Source: Notolepis coatsorum (lineage: Eukaryota; Chordata; Actinopteri; Aulopiformes; Paralepididae). Taken from it: DNA of 64,000 bases. The DNA lies in assembly GCA_963971535.1 (NCBI GenBank), contig OZ020589.1, forward strand, positions 92,755,182-92,819,181, read 5' to 3'. Shown here piece by piece: positions 46,418 through 58,786 of the stretch. Under the pieces are notes generated by a model. That model was not told the DNA's origin and made no database searches. It saw only the letters and a program-made list of their open reading frames with translations. The stretch's first letter is position 1. The number at the start of each line of letters is the position of its first letter. Position numbers and translations under genes: made by a program.

Positions 46418-47574
46418 ACATTTGATTGAGTTAGTACAATTGCAGAATCTCCAAAAGGCGGCTTGGCCTGAATATATGTCAGCCACCAGCAACAGAGCTG
46501 GGAGCAACGTCAACACTGAGCAGCCAGAGCAGAGAGGGGGAGGGGGGCTGGATCTAGATATCTGTGGCTTTAAATCCCACAGCGTGGCTTGAGTACATCT
46601 AACCTAAATAAGAAGTGAACTGAGAGAAAATTCCTGAGCTGACAGCACAGGGCGAGAGAGAGAGCAGGGAGAGTAAAGAGAGAGAGAGAAAGAAAGATAG
46701 AGAGAAAAAGATAAAGAAAGAGAGAGGGGGAGAAAGAGACTGGAGAGAGATAAAGAAAGAAAGGCAGGGAGAATAAAGAGAGAGAGAAAAAGAAAGAGGG
46801 GGAGAAAGTAAGAGGGAGAGAGCAGGGAGAATAATGAGAGAGGAAAGGAGGGAGAGAAGGGGCTGAATTGAGACACTCCGGTGAGCAGAGCCAGACTGTA
46901 CAGTAGCAGCACTCCGGTGAGCAGAGCCAGACTGTACAGTATAGTAATAATCCAGATATTGAGTGTATTTCTGTGAGAATGCGCGTGGCGCACGCCTCCC
47001 GTGTCGCCTCGAATCCAACCAAAGCGGAAATGATCGCTTGGCGCCCGCGAGGCGCGCGCCCGCCCGATTGCGGCCAGTGTGCACAGCTACGTCCGTTAAC
47101 ATGGGAGCGGAAGTGAAGCGGCAGTCGCCCGTCCGTCCGCCTTGAATCGCATCTGGTGTGCCGGGGGCGTCAGGCTGTTTGAAGGGCAGGGGCGAAAAGA
47201 AAAAAGGGCACCTACTGCGGAACATGGGACCCACCCCATCAGTGAGCAAAAAGATATGATGCCTCATGTATGGTGAAATAGTCTTCATCCTTGATTAAGA
47301 TTAACATTAGAATAACATAGACAATCCAGATTAATAGTATAACCACACCTCTATGATAAAAACACAGGGAACGATACACCTTTCAAATGTTTATTTCACC
47401 TCATTGTCTTGTGTTTGAAAAGTAGATTTATCATGGTGTTTGAAAAGTAAATTATCATGGTGTTTGAAAAGTGGATTTATCATAGTGTTTGAAGGCCTAA
47501 ACCATTGCTGCAGTGGTACATTTCTCAATGCTAAAGATATCAGTGAGTAATATAAATATTTGGGAAACAGCATT
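46418..47574. other. No gene; purine-rich tract and GC-rich end piece
   Basis: 46630-46860 is an AG-rich tract with GAGAGA and AGAAAG words. A 40-bp direct repeat with ACTCCGGTGAGCAGAGCC occurs at 46875 and 46911. 47150-47175 is the inverted partner of the 33035 CACACCAGA block. 47407-47490 has three copies of a GTGTTTGAAAAGT(A/G)(G/A)ATT unit. No exon is recognised. Confidence 0.5.
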
Positions 47575-47639
47575 TTCAGATTCAGACAACTTTATTGATC
47601 CCGTGTGGGCATAGGCGGCGGGTGAGCTTGACATTAGGG

Positions 47640-49155
47640 AAGGCTATGTGGTATATTCTTAATCAATATCTAAGGTTATTTTACAGTACAATGAGGTTGC
47701 TATCTGGAAGGAGGAAAGGAGGTCATCAATGATTCAAATGGTCTCCTCAACTGACTTAGTCAGATGAGAAATAAGCTTGTGCAGCCAGACAAAAGAGGAA
47801 CTATGGTTCAAACTCATTTATTTGCCTCTGGGCTCAGAGTGAATTAGAAGTTTGCTTTTTCATACAAGGATTATTCAGAGCACATTAACATATGTCTTGT
47901 ACAAAGGATCAACAAGGTTTGCACATCAAACCCCAACATGTACATACAAACAGTCACGTTAACATCAATGAAAATAGAGAATCTACTGTAAGCATTTTAC
48001 ACATGAGTAAGCCTGGTTTTTAAGATAAGCATCTAAATCTATATATCACAAACAGTGATTCCTCCATCCAGCTTACTCACATGAAAATCAGCCGACAGCA
48101 TTTCTCTGGATGGGGAGCGGGAGCCGCAGACCGTTGGATTGTCTGGGCTCCTGAATTAACACTGTTTTCGCTCTTAAATACTATCATTTTCCCCCAATCA
48201 TAACAGTCTAGTAGTACGTTTTGGTCCAATCCGGTGGTCTTCTGGGGGCGGTCCCCAATCGATCTCCTGTGTGGGTGTGGGCCTGTTCCTGCATCAGAGG
48301 GGGGGCTCATGGCCCCCGTCGGTGTGGCCTTTTCTTCACAGAGGCATGTTCCAATAAACATTTTACAAGATGTATCTCCCGTGTATATGAATTTACACAC
48401 TTCTAATATTATCACAGTTTTACTCTTGGCTTACATTTTGATATTAAACAGTGATAAAGAATAACTTGATACGTGTATTTTACCAGACTAAACCTTTGTA
48501 ATTGAGACTTATTTTCTATATATGGTTGGCAACAAGAGTGAAATGACACAATTATCTTCATAATTAGTTTGACACTCTGAATGATATTCAAATACAATTT
48601 ACTCTAATACCTCAGATAGATTAATATGATATAGTTATTATTCCAATATTGTTTTTCATTCTAATCTAGTATAATGTAATTATATTTTCCTTAGCCAGTC
48701 TGTGCTGGTCTCTGCTAGACCAGCTGTCTCTGCTCCTACATTTACACAGTCAACTCGAGAAGGTGTTGTTTGTTCTCTAGATTAGTCATTGCTTGAGGGG
48801 GGGGGTTTGGAATGTCTGTCTCTTGTAACACCAATAATATCACATTTGGCTGAGCCCTGAAGATCCATTCTGCTTTTGAAAGGTACACTTACATTTGCAT
48901 TTATGGCTTTCTAATATTCACACATATTAGTTGTGAAATGCACAGTCAATGTTACCACAGCTATAATTAGAATGGACCTAGCGCGGAGCGCACAAAATTT
49001 TACTTTTTTTTTGGTTGCACGCAAATGATGCTGTCCAGGTTCTGATTTCATATACACACACACACTACTAGGCTACTACAGCGAGCCCCACTCATTTCAT
49101 ATAGTGCAAATTAAGTGTTCAAATGAAGGCATTCAATAATATATTAACCATTGTC
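47640..49155. other. hAT interior, no domain recognised
   Basis: A 112-codon minus-strand frame at 48077-48415 has no known domain. AT-rich otherwise. Confidence 0.35.
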
Positions 49156-49380
49156 TTACCTTAATGCAGATAAATGCGACGTTTCGTCTTGGTGAGAAAG
49201 ACCGTTCACAACTTGAATCACAAGTTGCAATGAAGGGAAAGTTTTTCGTAATATAGATCTCATCATGCTTTGAAAACAATGTACATACAGTAGCTCTAAA
49301 AAGTTTCCACGATTTGATGAACTCAGACTCTCATCATGTCCTCTTAGAGCAAGCCCTTGTTTGCCAAGATAAAACAACAT
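49156..49380 (-). pseudogene. hAT transposase fragment (ZMYM1/DUF4371-like)
   Basis: The minus-strand text FYLGKQGLALRGHDESLSSS followed by NRGNFLELL is the hallmark block of the DUF4371 region of hAT transposases related to ZMYM1-like proteins. These enzymes cut the element out and paste it elsewhere. The rest of the protein (BED/TTF-type zinc finger upstream, dimerisation domain downstream) is not found nearby, so the gene is a remnant. The frame opens at an ATG but the fragment looks like an internal exon. Confidence 0.7.
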
Positions 49381-49689
49381 ACAGCCTCAGGTGATCGGTA
49401 GTTATGCCCAGGGCCAGCCCGGTGCAGCTTCTAAATTACTTTGTTTATGCCTTGGAAAAATACCGTATATCCATTTTGCTTTTTGAAATTTGACTCAAAA
49501 TAGTGCGCTGGTGTTTGCTACAAAGCGATCGGCGGGCTGGAATTCGGAACGCACTCGCTCGCAGATGTTTGCTTTACTCGGCCTGCGGGATCAGGATGAT
49601 CATGTGAATGATGTGATTGGCTACATTATTTAACCTGAGCCTATGTGTGATTGGTGCCTGTACCTGGAATGTTAAACGCTGCCACCGAT

Positions 49690-50714
49690 TGACACCTTCG
49701 TCGTTGACACCTCGGCCAGCCGGCTGCAGCACAAGACACACACAATAGCCAGCAGCCTGCGACTAACACACACACCATTGATGATAAATGGGGCTACCGT
49801 GGACAGGGTCAGCAGCTTTAAGTACCTGGGGGTCCACATCTCAGAGGATCTGACATGGTCAACACACATAGACACAGTCGTAAAAAAGGCGAAGCAGCGC
49901 CTCTACCACCTGAGACAGTTAAGGAAGTTCAGAGTATCGGGGAAGATACTCCAGTCCTTCTACTCCGGAGCTGTAGAGAGCATCTTGACTGGAAACATCA
50001 CTGCCTGGTATGGAAACAGCACGGCACAGGACAAGAAGGCCCTACAGAGAGTGGTGCGCTCAGCCGAGCGTACCACGGGTATTGCACTACCTCCCCTGCA
50101 GGTTCTATACAACAAGAGGTGCAAATCCAGAGCCTGCAGAATAATGAAAGACCCCCACCACCCCAATAACAGCCTGTTCCAGCTGCTGAGGTCAGGCAGA
50201 CGCCTGCGAACCCCAGCTACTAGGACAGAGAGGCTTAGGCTCAGCTTCTTCCCCCAGGCCATCAGAGCCTTGAACAATGAACACTGAGTGCCACAGAACA
50301 CTGATCTATCCACACACAAGCACACATGAGCACATACACGACACGCACGCTGTGCACGCTCACACACTAGCAGCCACTTTAACACTTTAACATGAGCAGA
50401 CACACACTCATGCCGCACACGCCCACACTTATGGCCAAAAAGGAAAGGTAACTTTAAATTAGTATAACAACAGTAACAGTGTATTGCACTACCTAAGCTA
50501 CCCAGCATGTCCTATATGCCCTATAAATAACTATGTACAGATACCGAGATTACCCACCATGTTACCTGTTACCTGTTTATTGCACAATGTTGTTTTTTAT
50601 TGGATTCTATTACATGTTGTACCACTGTATTGCACATCGTTGCGGGCAAGACCACCCGCATTTCATTGTATACTTGTATGCCGTGACAAATAAAACTCTT
50701 GACTTGACTTGATA
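49690..50714 (+). mobile_element. CR1/L2/Rex1-group LINE C copy, 5' truncated
   Basis: The frame 49778-50287 (169 residues) reads INGATVDRVSSFKYLGVHIS, VVKKAKQRLYHLRQLRKF, ESILTGNITAWYGNSTAQD and ends FFPQAIRALNNEH, close to the 38285-39640 LINE. The 3'UTR is CA-rich and the tail is ACTTG repeats after AATAAAAC. It lies inside the hAT on the opposite strand to the transposase piece. Confidence 0.85.
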
Positions 50715-51237
50715 TATTATATACATTTCAAGATTCCCATCATAACGATTTGGGTAAGACATAGCCTCGCCTAGCCTATATATACCCGCCGCCTATGCGC
50801 GTGGGGCAATTCATATTTGCAGCTTCATACGCAACAAGCAACAAAGACAAACAAGTTAACAAAACAAAACATCTCAACGACAGCACGGCAAAAAAAATAA
50901 CACTTCATGTGATACACAATCCAGCAAAGTAAAAGTAAAAACAGACAACCAAGTGCAAAAGGCTACTTAAAATGACTACTGTCTGTGTTTAAAAGTCTGA
51001 TAGCCGAGGGGACAAAAGATTTGGCGTAGCGGTTGGTCCTACTTGGTGGGACGTCATAACGGCGGCCAGAAGGCAACAGTGAAAACCGCTGAGACAGAGC
51101 GTGGAGGGGTTGATTAGTGATGCTCGTCCACTTCTTGACCACCTGGTCCGTCCAGAGAGAGCATAGGTCTCTCTGTTTTACTCCAATTATTTTGGAGCAC
51201 ACTTTCACTATGTACTGTAGGCTGTTCCTATCTTTAA

Positions 51238-52297
51238 GCTGTAGGAATATTTCGCCTAAAGGTACATGCCTAAGTAAATAGAAGATTGCTCCACTTCTGC
51301 AAGGTCAATTTGCATGTTCTTGGTATCTAGGAACATCTAGGGACCTGGGGGTATGTATTTCCAGTGTCAGAAATATTGTGTCTGTTACTAGGCTGAGTAA
51401 ATTGTAATGAAGAAAAGGAGAATATAAATGATTTATGATTTTTGCATCTTTGATCATGTTAAATCTGCAGGGTACGAGAAAATGCTCACTGAGCTCATTC
51501 ACCACCTTATTGAGATCATGTGTACAAAAAATCTAAGTAAATGAATAAAGGGAAGATGATTAAACAGAAGAATGTGTAGATACAGTAATTAATGATAATC
51601 GATTTGAATTATAAATTCATATTTGACCTTGAACTTGACCTTGACCTTATATGGCCAAATCATACATGTATGGATAGGGAAAATACTCCTCTTTCCAATT
51701 GCAGGGTTGAATCTGGATTTAGTCATTTCGTTGCCGTTTTTACGATAATGAGCATTTTCCGATAAATTCGTATTTCCGATAAATCGTATAAAACATCGGT
51801 AAAAATAAAAATATACACTTTGACTACTGTTTTTGATAGGGTTATGGTCTTTACTCTTTGCTACAAAAAAAATATTTAAAAACATAAACCTCTTAACATC
51901 CAAGGGCCCACATGTGGACGATTATTTGCCGACCTCTAGTGGCTCGGGTGTGCATTTCTTTTAATACAATGTATAGATGGAATTAAAGCCCTATTTGTTG
52001 CCTGTCGATTGCCCTTTCAGGTGACAAAATCCGTTCAGCGGTTCTCGAGTTACATGCCGATATGTGAGGCGTGCCCCAAAGTACGCAAAAGTACACATTA
52101 CCACCCCAGACTCCCGGGGCTCTAGCTCCGTCAATCATTTGGCAATCTCGAAAATCTTTGCAAAGGGTTGTAGCCAATGAGTGTGGCTTTCCAATGATAA
52201 CCCATGATATGATAATTGGGGATCTAATACGGTCTCTATTGATCGATTTATGATAAAGAAAAGCAGGGTCCCCCTGTAGGGGGACATTAAGGCTTAA
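51238..52297. mobile_element. TTAA-flanked insertion, possibly piggyBac
   Basis: The host LINE text stops at TTAA (51234-51237) and resumes after TTAA (52298-52301), so about 1.06 kb was inserted. An inner part from 51897 begins CATCCAAGGGCCCACATGTG after another TTAA and ends near a short palindrome (GTCCCCCTACAGGGGGAC in reverse at about 52270-52287). Terminal repeats are poor, so the class is uncertain. Confidence 0.4.
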
Positions 52298-53322
52298 TTA
52301 ATAAGACAGGCCACTGAACCAGCAGATAAAAGAAAAAGTTAGGAGGCTTTCAATAAAAGAACTATAAAAAGTGCTCAGGATCTTCGCACTAACAAACAGT
52401 TCAGCTTTCTCAGCAGGTAGATCCTCTGCTGACCTTTTTTAACAATGGACTCTGTATTTAAGTTGAACTTCAGTTTACAGTCAAACACAGTTCCCAGGTA
52501 TTTGTGCGATTCAACAATCTGGACATCCTCGTCGTGAATTACACTAGCTACACTGGCTTGATGATCGGGGTTGTGTCTGAAGTCAATTATCATGTCCTTA
52601 GTCTTAGAGACATTGAGGTCCAAGTAATTCTCATCACACCAATTCACAAAGTCGTGAAGCAGTGGCGGCTCGCCACTGGTGGCGCTATGGGCGCCGACCC
52701 ACCTGTTAAATGAGAGAAGAAAAAAAAAACTTTTTTGTTTTTTGTTTTATAGCCCTATAAATAATATAAACATGTTTAAAATGAATAATATTTACTCATT
52801 TTAAGTATGTTTGTATTTCCAATGCACAATATAACGTTATTATCTAAATAAAAAAAACAGCGTTTTCATGGGCAGGAAGTGACGTTTTTTTTTATTTTTT
52901 CGTATTTCTCGCCCGGGCAAGAAGCGATAGCGCTCTGACTGCGCGTCACAGTTTGATCGCTGTCTCCGTCACAGCCAATCAGTGCATACAGCGTTGTGCG
53001 TTGAAATATGACTTATGTTGGAATCCGAGCGCTATTTGAAGCGGTCTAGGCAGCAAAAGTGAACTTCCGTGAAGAATTTCCATAGCCGCATTTCGCGGAG
53101 ACGCTCTCTGATTGGCCGACGCAATGCCAGTTTTTTTCCATAGCCGCATTTCTCGCGCCAGGAGGAGGTATCTTATCACAGTAAGTCAGCAAGTTCAGTC
53201 TACTCGTCAACAACAGCAACTACACTACTACAGTTCACAATAGAGAAAAAGAAAAGACGCCTTCGGTTTATTCAAGGACTGAGTATTTTCATTTCGATTT
53301 ATAGTTAGCTAAAGCTACCACC

Positions 53323-53504
53323 ATGGAATTGGATAATTCTGTTAAATCCATCAAATCAACACTGTTTGAAAGACGGACAATGCAAGAAAAAAAAGACTTG
53401 AAACTACTTGGACCACACCAACCTGAGATCCGGATGGACATCAACACAGGCTGGATGGACAATGCCATGGAGTGGATATACTTTATCAACAAGCCAACAA
53501 CAAG
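53323..53504 (+). pseudogene. hAT transposase N-terminal exon, possible
   Basis: The frame starts MELDNSVKSIKSTLFERRTM and continues with EKKDLKLLGPHQPEIRMDI. The K-x-L-G-P-x-Q-P stretch resembles the start of ZMYM1-like hAT transposases. The start has a good context (CACCATGG) and the frame runs to AAG then GTAGAT, a donor-like site at 53505. No later exon is visible in the element, so it is probably a partial, non-autonomous copy. Confidence 0.5.
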
Positions 53505-53875
53505 GTAGATTAGCGATCTTAACTCTAGTTTAATACATGATACGTTGTCTACTGATGCCGCATAACGTTACAGCTACTGCTAGCTGTTAGCTCCGTTAGC
53601 TTAGCTGGCCACTTAGAAGTGCATGGAACGGAGTAACGTTAACGTTTAAACGTTATGTCGAGGTCATACAATACTACAGTCGACATAAGGTTAACGTTAC
53701 CCCGTTTCCATGAAGTGTTTAAATAGCAGCAATCTTGTTGAAAATGTAACTACTAAAATGCTCTCTGATGCTGCTGATGCATAATGAATGAATGGTGAGT
53801 TGTTTAAAATGACAACATACATGTGTTAATTATTTGATTTGATTGATCCGAGAGACAGAGAGATCGTCTATGTTT

Positions 53876-54005
53876 GAATGAATGAATGAGAACTTTATTA
53901 ACAGATTGCAGAATGGGTACAATACAGTACGGCTCAATACACACAATTGTTAAGGGGATGCAGACCAGAGAAAGACGTTTGTCTTGTTTACATCAGGGTC
54001 CCAGA
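53876..54005 (-). repeat. LINE B tail copy, left part
   Basis: A minus-strand LINE B tail starting at GAAT repeats. It is cut at 54005 by the inner hAT; the remaining about 20 bp are at 55800-55818. Confidence 0.75.
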
Positions 54006-54309
54006 CAGGGGAGGAAACTAACTTTTTGGCTTACCAGCCAACTGGCGGGTATCTGATTTTTTTTACCAGCCAAATAGATTTTTTACCAGACAAAAAAAAA
54101 CGCTAATTGTGATAATTACTTCTTTGTACGTCTTCATCTAAATTGATTTTCAATCATAGTAAATTAATCACACTGTCTCTACTCTTCAAAATATTACATC
54201 ATTAAATCACATATTAACATGAAAGAGGGAACTATTCTGGACTGGGTTGGGCTGAACTGGGCAGTGAAAGATGCTGGGTTGGGCTGGTCTAGGTTATACT
54301 GAATGATGA

Positions 54310-54460
54310 ATTGAAAATGAATTGAAAATGGGGGACCCTGATGTAAACAAGACGAAAGTCTTTCTCTGGTCTGCATCCCCTTAACAATTGCATGTATTGA
54401 GCCATACTGTACTGTACCCATTCTGCAATCTGTTAAATAAAGTTTTCATTCATCACAGCT
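54310..54460 (+). repeat. LINE B tail-only copy
   Basis: GAATTGAAAATG appears twice at its start, followed by the standard tail with CATT-type end. Confidence 0.8.
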
Positions 54461-54572
54461 CAACTACTAGGAATGTGTGTCTGACTCTTAAGTGCAGGAA
54501 ATATTCATCAGAAAGGGGGGACATGATGGAGGGAATGGAAAGAGCAGGTTTGACAGGAGCAGGGTTGAAGGG

Positions 54573-54716
54573 ATTGATTGATTGAAAAGTTTATTAACAG
54601 ATTGCAGAATGGGTACAGTACAGTTCAATACATACAATTGTTAAGGGGATGCAGACCAGAGAAAGACTTTCGTCTTGTTTACATCAGGGTCCCCCATTTT
54701 CAATTCATCATAACAT
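54573..54716 (-). repeat. LINE B tail-only copy
   Basis: Minus-strand tail with GATT repeats at 54575-54583 and the CCCCCATTTTCAATTCATCA boundary at its upstream end. Confidence 0.8.
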
Positions 54717-54755
54717 ATTGGAGTGTGGAGGAAGTGGACAAGGCATTAAGCAAAC

Positions 54756-54900
54756 AGGACTGAAATGGGGGACCCTGATGTAAACAAGACTAAAGTCCTT
54801 CTCTGGTCTGCATCCCCTTAACAATTGTGTGTATTGAGCTGTACTGTATTGTACCCATTCTGCAATCTGTTAATAAAGTTTTCAATCAATCAATCAATAC
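54756..54900 (+). repeat. LINE B tail-only copy
   Basis: Starts TGAAATGGGGGACCCTGATG and ends AATAAAGTTTTCAATCAATC. Third tail in this hAT. Confidence 0.8.
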
Positions 54901-55740
54901 TGGGTTGGGCAGTGAAAGAACCAAGCATTTCACTGTAATGTAATAGCTAAATAAAACAACTTGAACTTGACTTGTTACATTTGCACTCTGGTTGTATGCC
55001 AAATGTATTCTGGTTGTACTGTACTTGTGCTGTAAGATGACAATACATTGGAACCGAATCGACAACGCTAGGGGTTCAGCAGGTGTGTTCTGAATGCCAA
55101 ATATGACAACATCACCGTTGTGAAGGGCATATGGGCGAGTGGTGATATGCTGGGAAACCCGGTAATAATAAAATGTCACTCGGCTGCATTTAAGCAAAGC
55201 CGCTCAGTATAGTCGTCCACTATGTTGAATGCGCGTTATGGTAGCTTGTTACATGCTAGGTAGCTAGCCGGCTAATGCTGGTTGACTTGTCATTCTCATC
55301 CGACTCGAAGGAGACGCGTCGCGTGCTGTTGTTCGCCCCCATGTCAGACCGCACCGATATCCGAAAGCGACGACTCTACATGCAATTATTTTCATCCACT
55401 CATGTGTTTTTGTAAGTTTGTCTACGTTGTCAAGCCGGCTGCCGGTGGCAGGAGTTTGTAGGTCTGCGCGCAGTGGTCTGTCCACTTCCCCTAGATGGGC
55501 GGCATCTTCTAGAAAACGAGTGTTCATTGGAGGAGCTTAGAGCGCATCTGTACAACGATGATGTTCATTGGTTATGGTCTGATTATTATGTGGCGCAAAT
55601 GGGAGGAATCAATGGGGGAGTCAGAGTTCGGTTTGTGTCAGTGAGCGAATCAGCAGATTGCAGAATGATTTTTTTGTTTTGTTTTGTAATTACTAGTACT
55701 CGCCAGACTGGCGAGTGCTCTTCATGAATTACTCGCCAAA
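54901..55740. other. hAT interior, no gene
   Basis: No transposase domain. The frames are short and unrecognised. Confidence 0.4.
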
Positions 55741-57640
55741 CGTAAAAAATACTCGCAATTGGCGAGTAAAGTGGCCTAATTTCCTCCCCTGGTCCCAGAT
55801 TTTCGATTCATATCGATAGTTTAATAGCTAGCCTTGGCTCGTTTAACAATATGCAAAATATGTGTACAGCCCTGTACTCATACTGAAGTTATTCTTGGTA
55901 TATAATAGGTCTGATTGTGTAACGAATCGATTCCACGTCGCGCTGTGTGTGAGAGAGAGAAGGAGAGAGGGAGAGATCTGCCTGTGTTTGTAGACGGGCG
56001 AGTTTTGTTTCTAACTTTTCTATTTATATATTGTGTTTCAAGTTGTGAATTAGAGTCTAGACTATACTTTATTTGACTGGTTGTGTGTTGTTGTAGTAAC
56101 AGCTGAGCGACTCGTTCATAAGAGCCGATTCATTGCCGTGAGCGTGAGTCGAATCACGAGTGTTGCGTGGTACTGTACTGTACTGTACAAAATATTTGGT
56201 ATAGCGCCCCTAGTGGCGAAAACCCACCGGCCGCCACTGTCGTGAAGTACAGGTCCATGATCAGTTTCGGAGCGCTGCAGTAGGGATACCAGGACAGTGT
56301 CATCTGAAAACTTAACCAGATGCCTTTGGTCATGAAGCGATCTGCAGCTGTCCCTGTACATAATAAATAAAAGGAGAGACAAAACGCAACATTGGGGGGA
56401 GCCAGTGTTGGAAATCGACATGTTGGACATCTGCCCATTGACAAAGACCTGCTGGACCCTCTCAGTGAGGAATGAGAAGCTGGTGTGGGAGACTAAAATA
56501 AGAGTCAAGCCTCTCAATTAAAATGTGGGGCTGCATTTTATTAAAAGCAGAGGAGAAATCTGCAAATAAAAGTCTAGCATGAGCTCCAGGTGTTTGTACA
56601 CAATGTCCAAGATGAAGAGCATAGTATCCTCCACACCTTTACCTGGCTGATATGCGAATTGAAGGGGATCTAATTTACCCTCAATAAAAGACATAGTAGT
56701 GTTTTTTAAAAACGTCTCAAAAACCTTCATTGCTAAAATTTACATTATCTATCTGTCCCACTTTGTCCCACTTTGTCCCACCAAAATCTTACTGTTGTCC
56801 TGCTTTTGGACTTTTTGCATCTGGTCACCCTAGGTGCAGGGTGCACCCGCATATCGAGTCTGGGCCAGCAGCTTTTCTTGGTTTAACCTTTTTAAATGAT
56901 GCTGTGACCCAATCTTGGGAAATAACCATTTCGTTTTGGGGTTCCGGGGAATCCATGCATACAGAGATATTCTCTAAAAAGTCAGAACTTTCAAAGCGGG
57001 AGAAGAAGGAATTAAAAGTGTTTGGCAAGTCAGTGCTATTTACTCCTCTAATAGTAGTGGATTTATTCCTCCCAGTATTAGTATTTGTGTTTATGGAAGC
57101 CATGTTCTTTATACCTTGCCATGCGGCTCTGAGGTCTCCACTGCTATATTGAGCTTCCATCTTGTCCTTATATTTGTATATATTTGTATTTGTCCAATAC
57201 AAACCTCTCTAGAAGCAGCCTTTTTCTCTAGGGCATTACCAGTACAATAGGCCAGTTTATTTTGATTGATAACTGCTTTTAACTCCTTGGTTATCCAAGG
57301 TTTATTATTTGGATAAATAATAACCACTTTACTCGGGATAATGGAATCTACACAAAATGTGATGTACGAAGAGATAAGTGTAACAAAGTGCATTAATGTT
57401 ATCGCCGCATGCGGCAAAGAAACAGTCCCAGTCCGTACATTCGAAGCAGGCCTGAAGGGAGGAGATGCTGTCCTCCGACCAGCATTTCACTGGTTTCTCC
57501 ACCTGTGGAAGCCGCCTGAACGTGGGTGTGTACATGGGAATCAGATACACGCTATTGTGGTAGGAAGATCCCAGGGAAGGCAGTGGTAGCGATTTGTAAG
57601 CACCGCTCACTGAGCCATAACACAGGTCTATGATAGTGTG

Positions 57641-58251
57641 CTGAAGGGTCTGCAGTTATATAGAAATCTACCTAAGATTTCCCCCTCTAAGTTCATTAGA
57701 CCTGTTTGATATGTGGGAGCTCAGTTATTATTTTCCACATACTGTTTACACCGTCTGCCTGCTGTTGGCATCTCATGTTGTGTGAAAGTGCTGCCATCTA
57801 CTGGGCCGAGGTGGAAGCGTTTAGTTATCGTGCGTCACTTCCTGTATCGTTGAACTTGTCCAGACTTGTAGAGAGAAAGAGAAATGCATCCAACGTGAAG
57901 GTCACAGACATTTTGACCAGGGATGTAAAGTTGCTTACCACGCGGACATTATTCCACCAGAGAGTGTGAGTTTCAGTAGTTAGCTAATTAGATGTTTAGT
58001 AAACGTCAGTGATTATCGAACTACAGCTAACTATCGTATTTACAATTATCGTTAGCAGTTAGTAGAAGCTAGCTAGCTCGGAGCTAATATCTAACGTAGC
58101 CCGTTGCACATGCGTTGCTAGCTGCTCTGTACTGGACATATCGGACGATATAGCACAGACCGGAGGACATTTAGCTCGGGTCTGTGCCGAAGGGACTCTG
58201 TACAGAAGCACACAACCAGTCATTTGCTAGCTCAGAAGCCGCTAGCAGTGC
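57641..58251. other. No supported gene; possible host sequence
   Basis: A frame at 57706-57969 is followed by GTGAGT, a donor-like word, but has no recognised domain or good start. The TAGCTAGCTCGGAGCTAAT region is simple in composition. Confidence 0.3.
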
Positions 58252-58746
58252 CAGGGGCGGATTTAGGATTGTAGGAGATCCGGGGCTTAGCCCAGATGGG
58301 CCCCCCCTTTTTTTTTTTTTTTTTTGGGCAGGCAAGTGGTGGTTCGGAGGGGGTCATGTACGACCCCCTCCACGACAGTTTTTTTTTAAATTTAATGAAC
58401 CTGTACGTGCAATTTCCTGCAATATAGAGCCTTCAATCTTGACCAATAAAGCTGCTCTTTTCACTATAAAACTCAGTTAACCATAACGTAGTTATGGTTA
58501 GATTTATATATTGGGGGGGGATATATCATATTTTTCATATAATCAAAAAGTGGTGGAGCAAGATCATACCTTTGCTCCCCCAAGTTCAATAGTGGGAGAG
58601 CAGAGATGCTCCGAATGCTCTTATGGCCAGGCGTCTATGATTCACTGATACAAAGTAAAATAGTGCAGTGCAATAGAACAGTGGTTCCCAAAGTCGGGGT
58701 CGCGACCCAAAGGTGGGCCGCGAGCAGCCACGGATGGGCCGCGAGA

Positions 58747-58786
<40 letters not shown>

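Larger units (their letters stand above)
47610..50797 (-). mobile_element. hAT element with transposase remnant (3188 bp)
   Basis: Ends read CATAGGCGGCGGGT inward on both sides. The flanks CGTGTGGG (47602-47609) and CGCGTGGG (50798-50805) are an 8-bp duplication with one CpG-to-TpG change; copy 1 of the host LINE has the CGCGTGGG form. The minus-strand transposase piece at 49156-49380 supports hAT. A LINE C copy is inserted at 49690-50714. Confidence 0.85.
54006..55791. mobile_element. Inner hAT element (1786 bp)
   Basis: Termini are CAGGGGAGGAAACTAAC and, inward from the right, CAGGGGAGGAAATTAGG. The 8-bp duplication GTCCCAGA is exact (53998-54005 and 55792-55799) and lies in the LINE B tail. 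Short TACTCGCCA / TGGCGAGTA inverted words lie near the right end. No transposase is seen. Three LINE B tails are nested inside. Confidence 0.85.
52660..56239 (+). mobile_element. hAT element with transposase first exon (3580 bp)
   Basis: Termini are CAGTGGCGGCTCGCCAC on the left and, inward from the right, CAGTGGCGGCCGG. The 8-bp duplication TCGTGAAG is exact (52652-52659 and 56240-56247); the uninterrupted LINE at 11790 has a single copy. A transposase-like first exon lies at 53323-53504. LINE B tails and another hAT are nested inside. Confidence 0.9.
47575..57640 (-). mobile_element. Rex1-like LINE copy 2, heavily interrupted
   Basis: The pieces follow the text of copy 1 (10968-12004) and then extend further 5'. 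They are the TCTGAA tail and end (47575-47609), the C-terminus (50806-51237), an RT middle with SKTKDMIIDFRHNP (52298-52651), RT with SPLLFIMY and the FSDDT box (56248-56516), the RT lead-in (56518-57202), the linker with NNKPWITKELKA (about 57260) and the endonuclease end with VKCWSEDSISSLQACFEC (about 57480). A gap lies at each listed insertion. Several frame changes show the copy is dead. Confidence 0.85.

Noticed and set aside
57706-57969. Possible host first exon before a GTGAGT word
   Set aside because: No domain, no good start codon and no matching downstream exon; kept only as an unassigned stretch.
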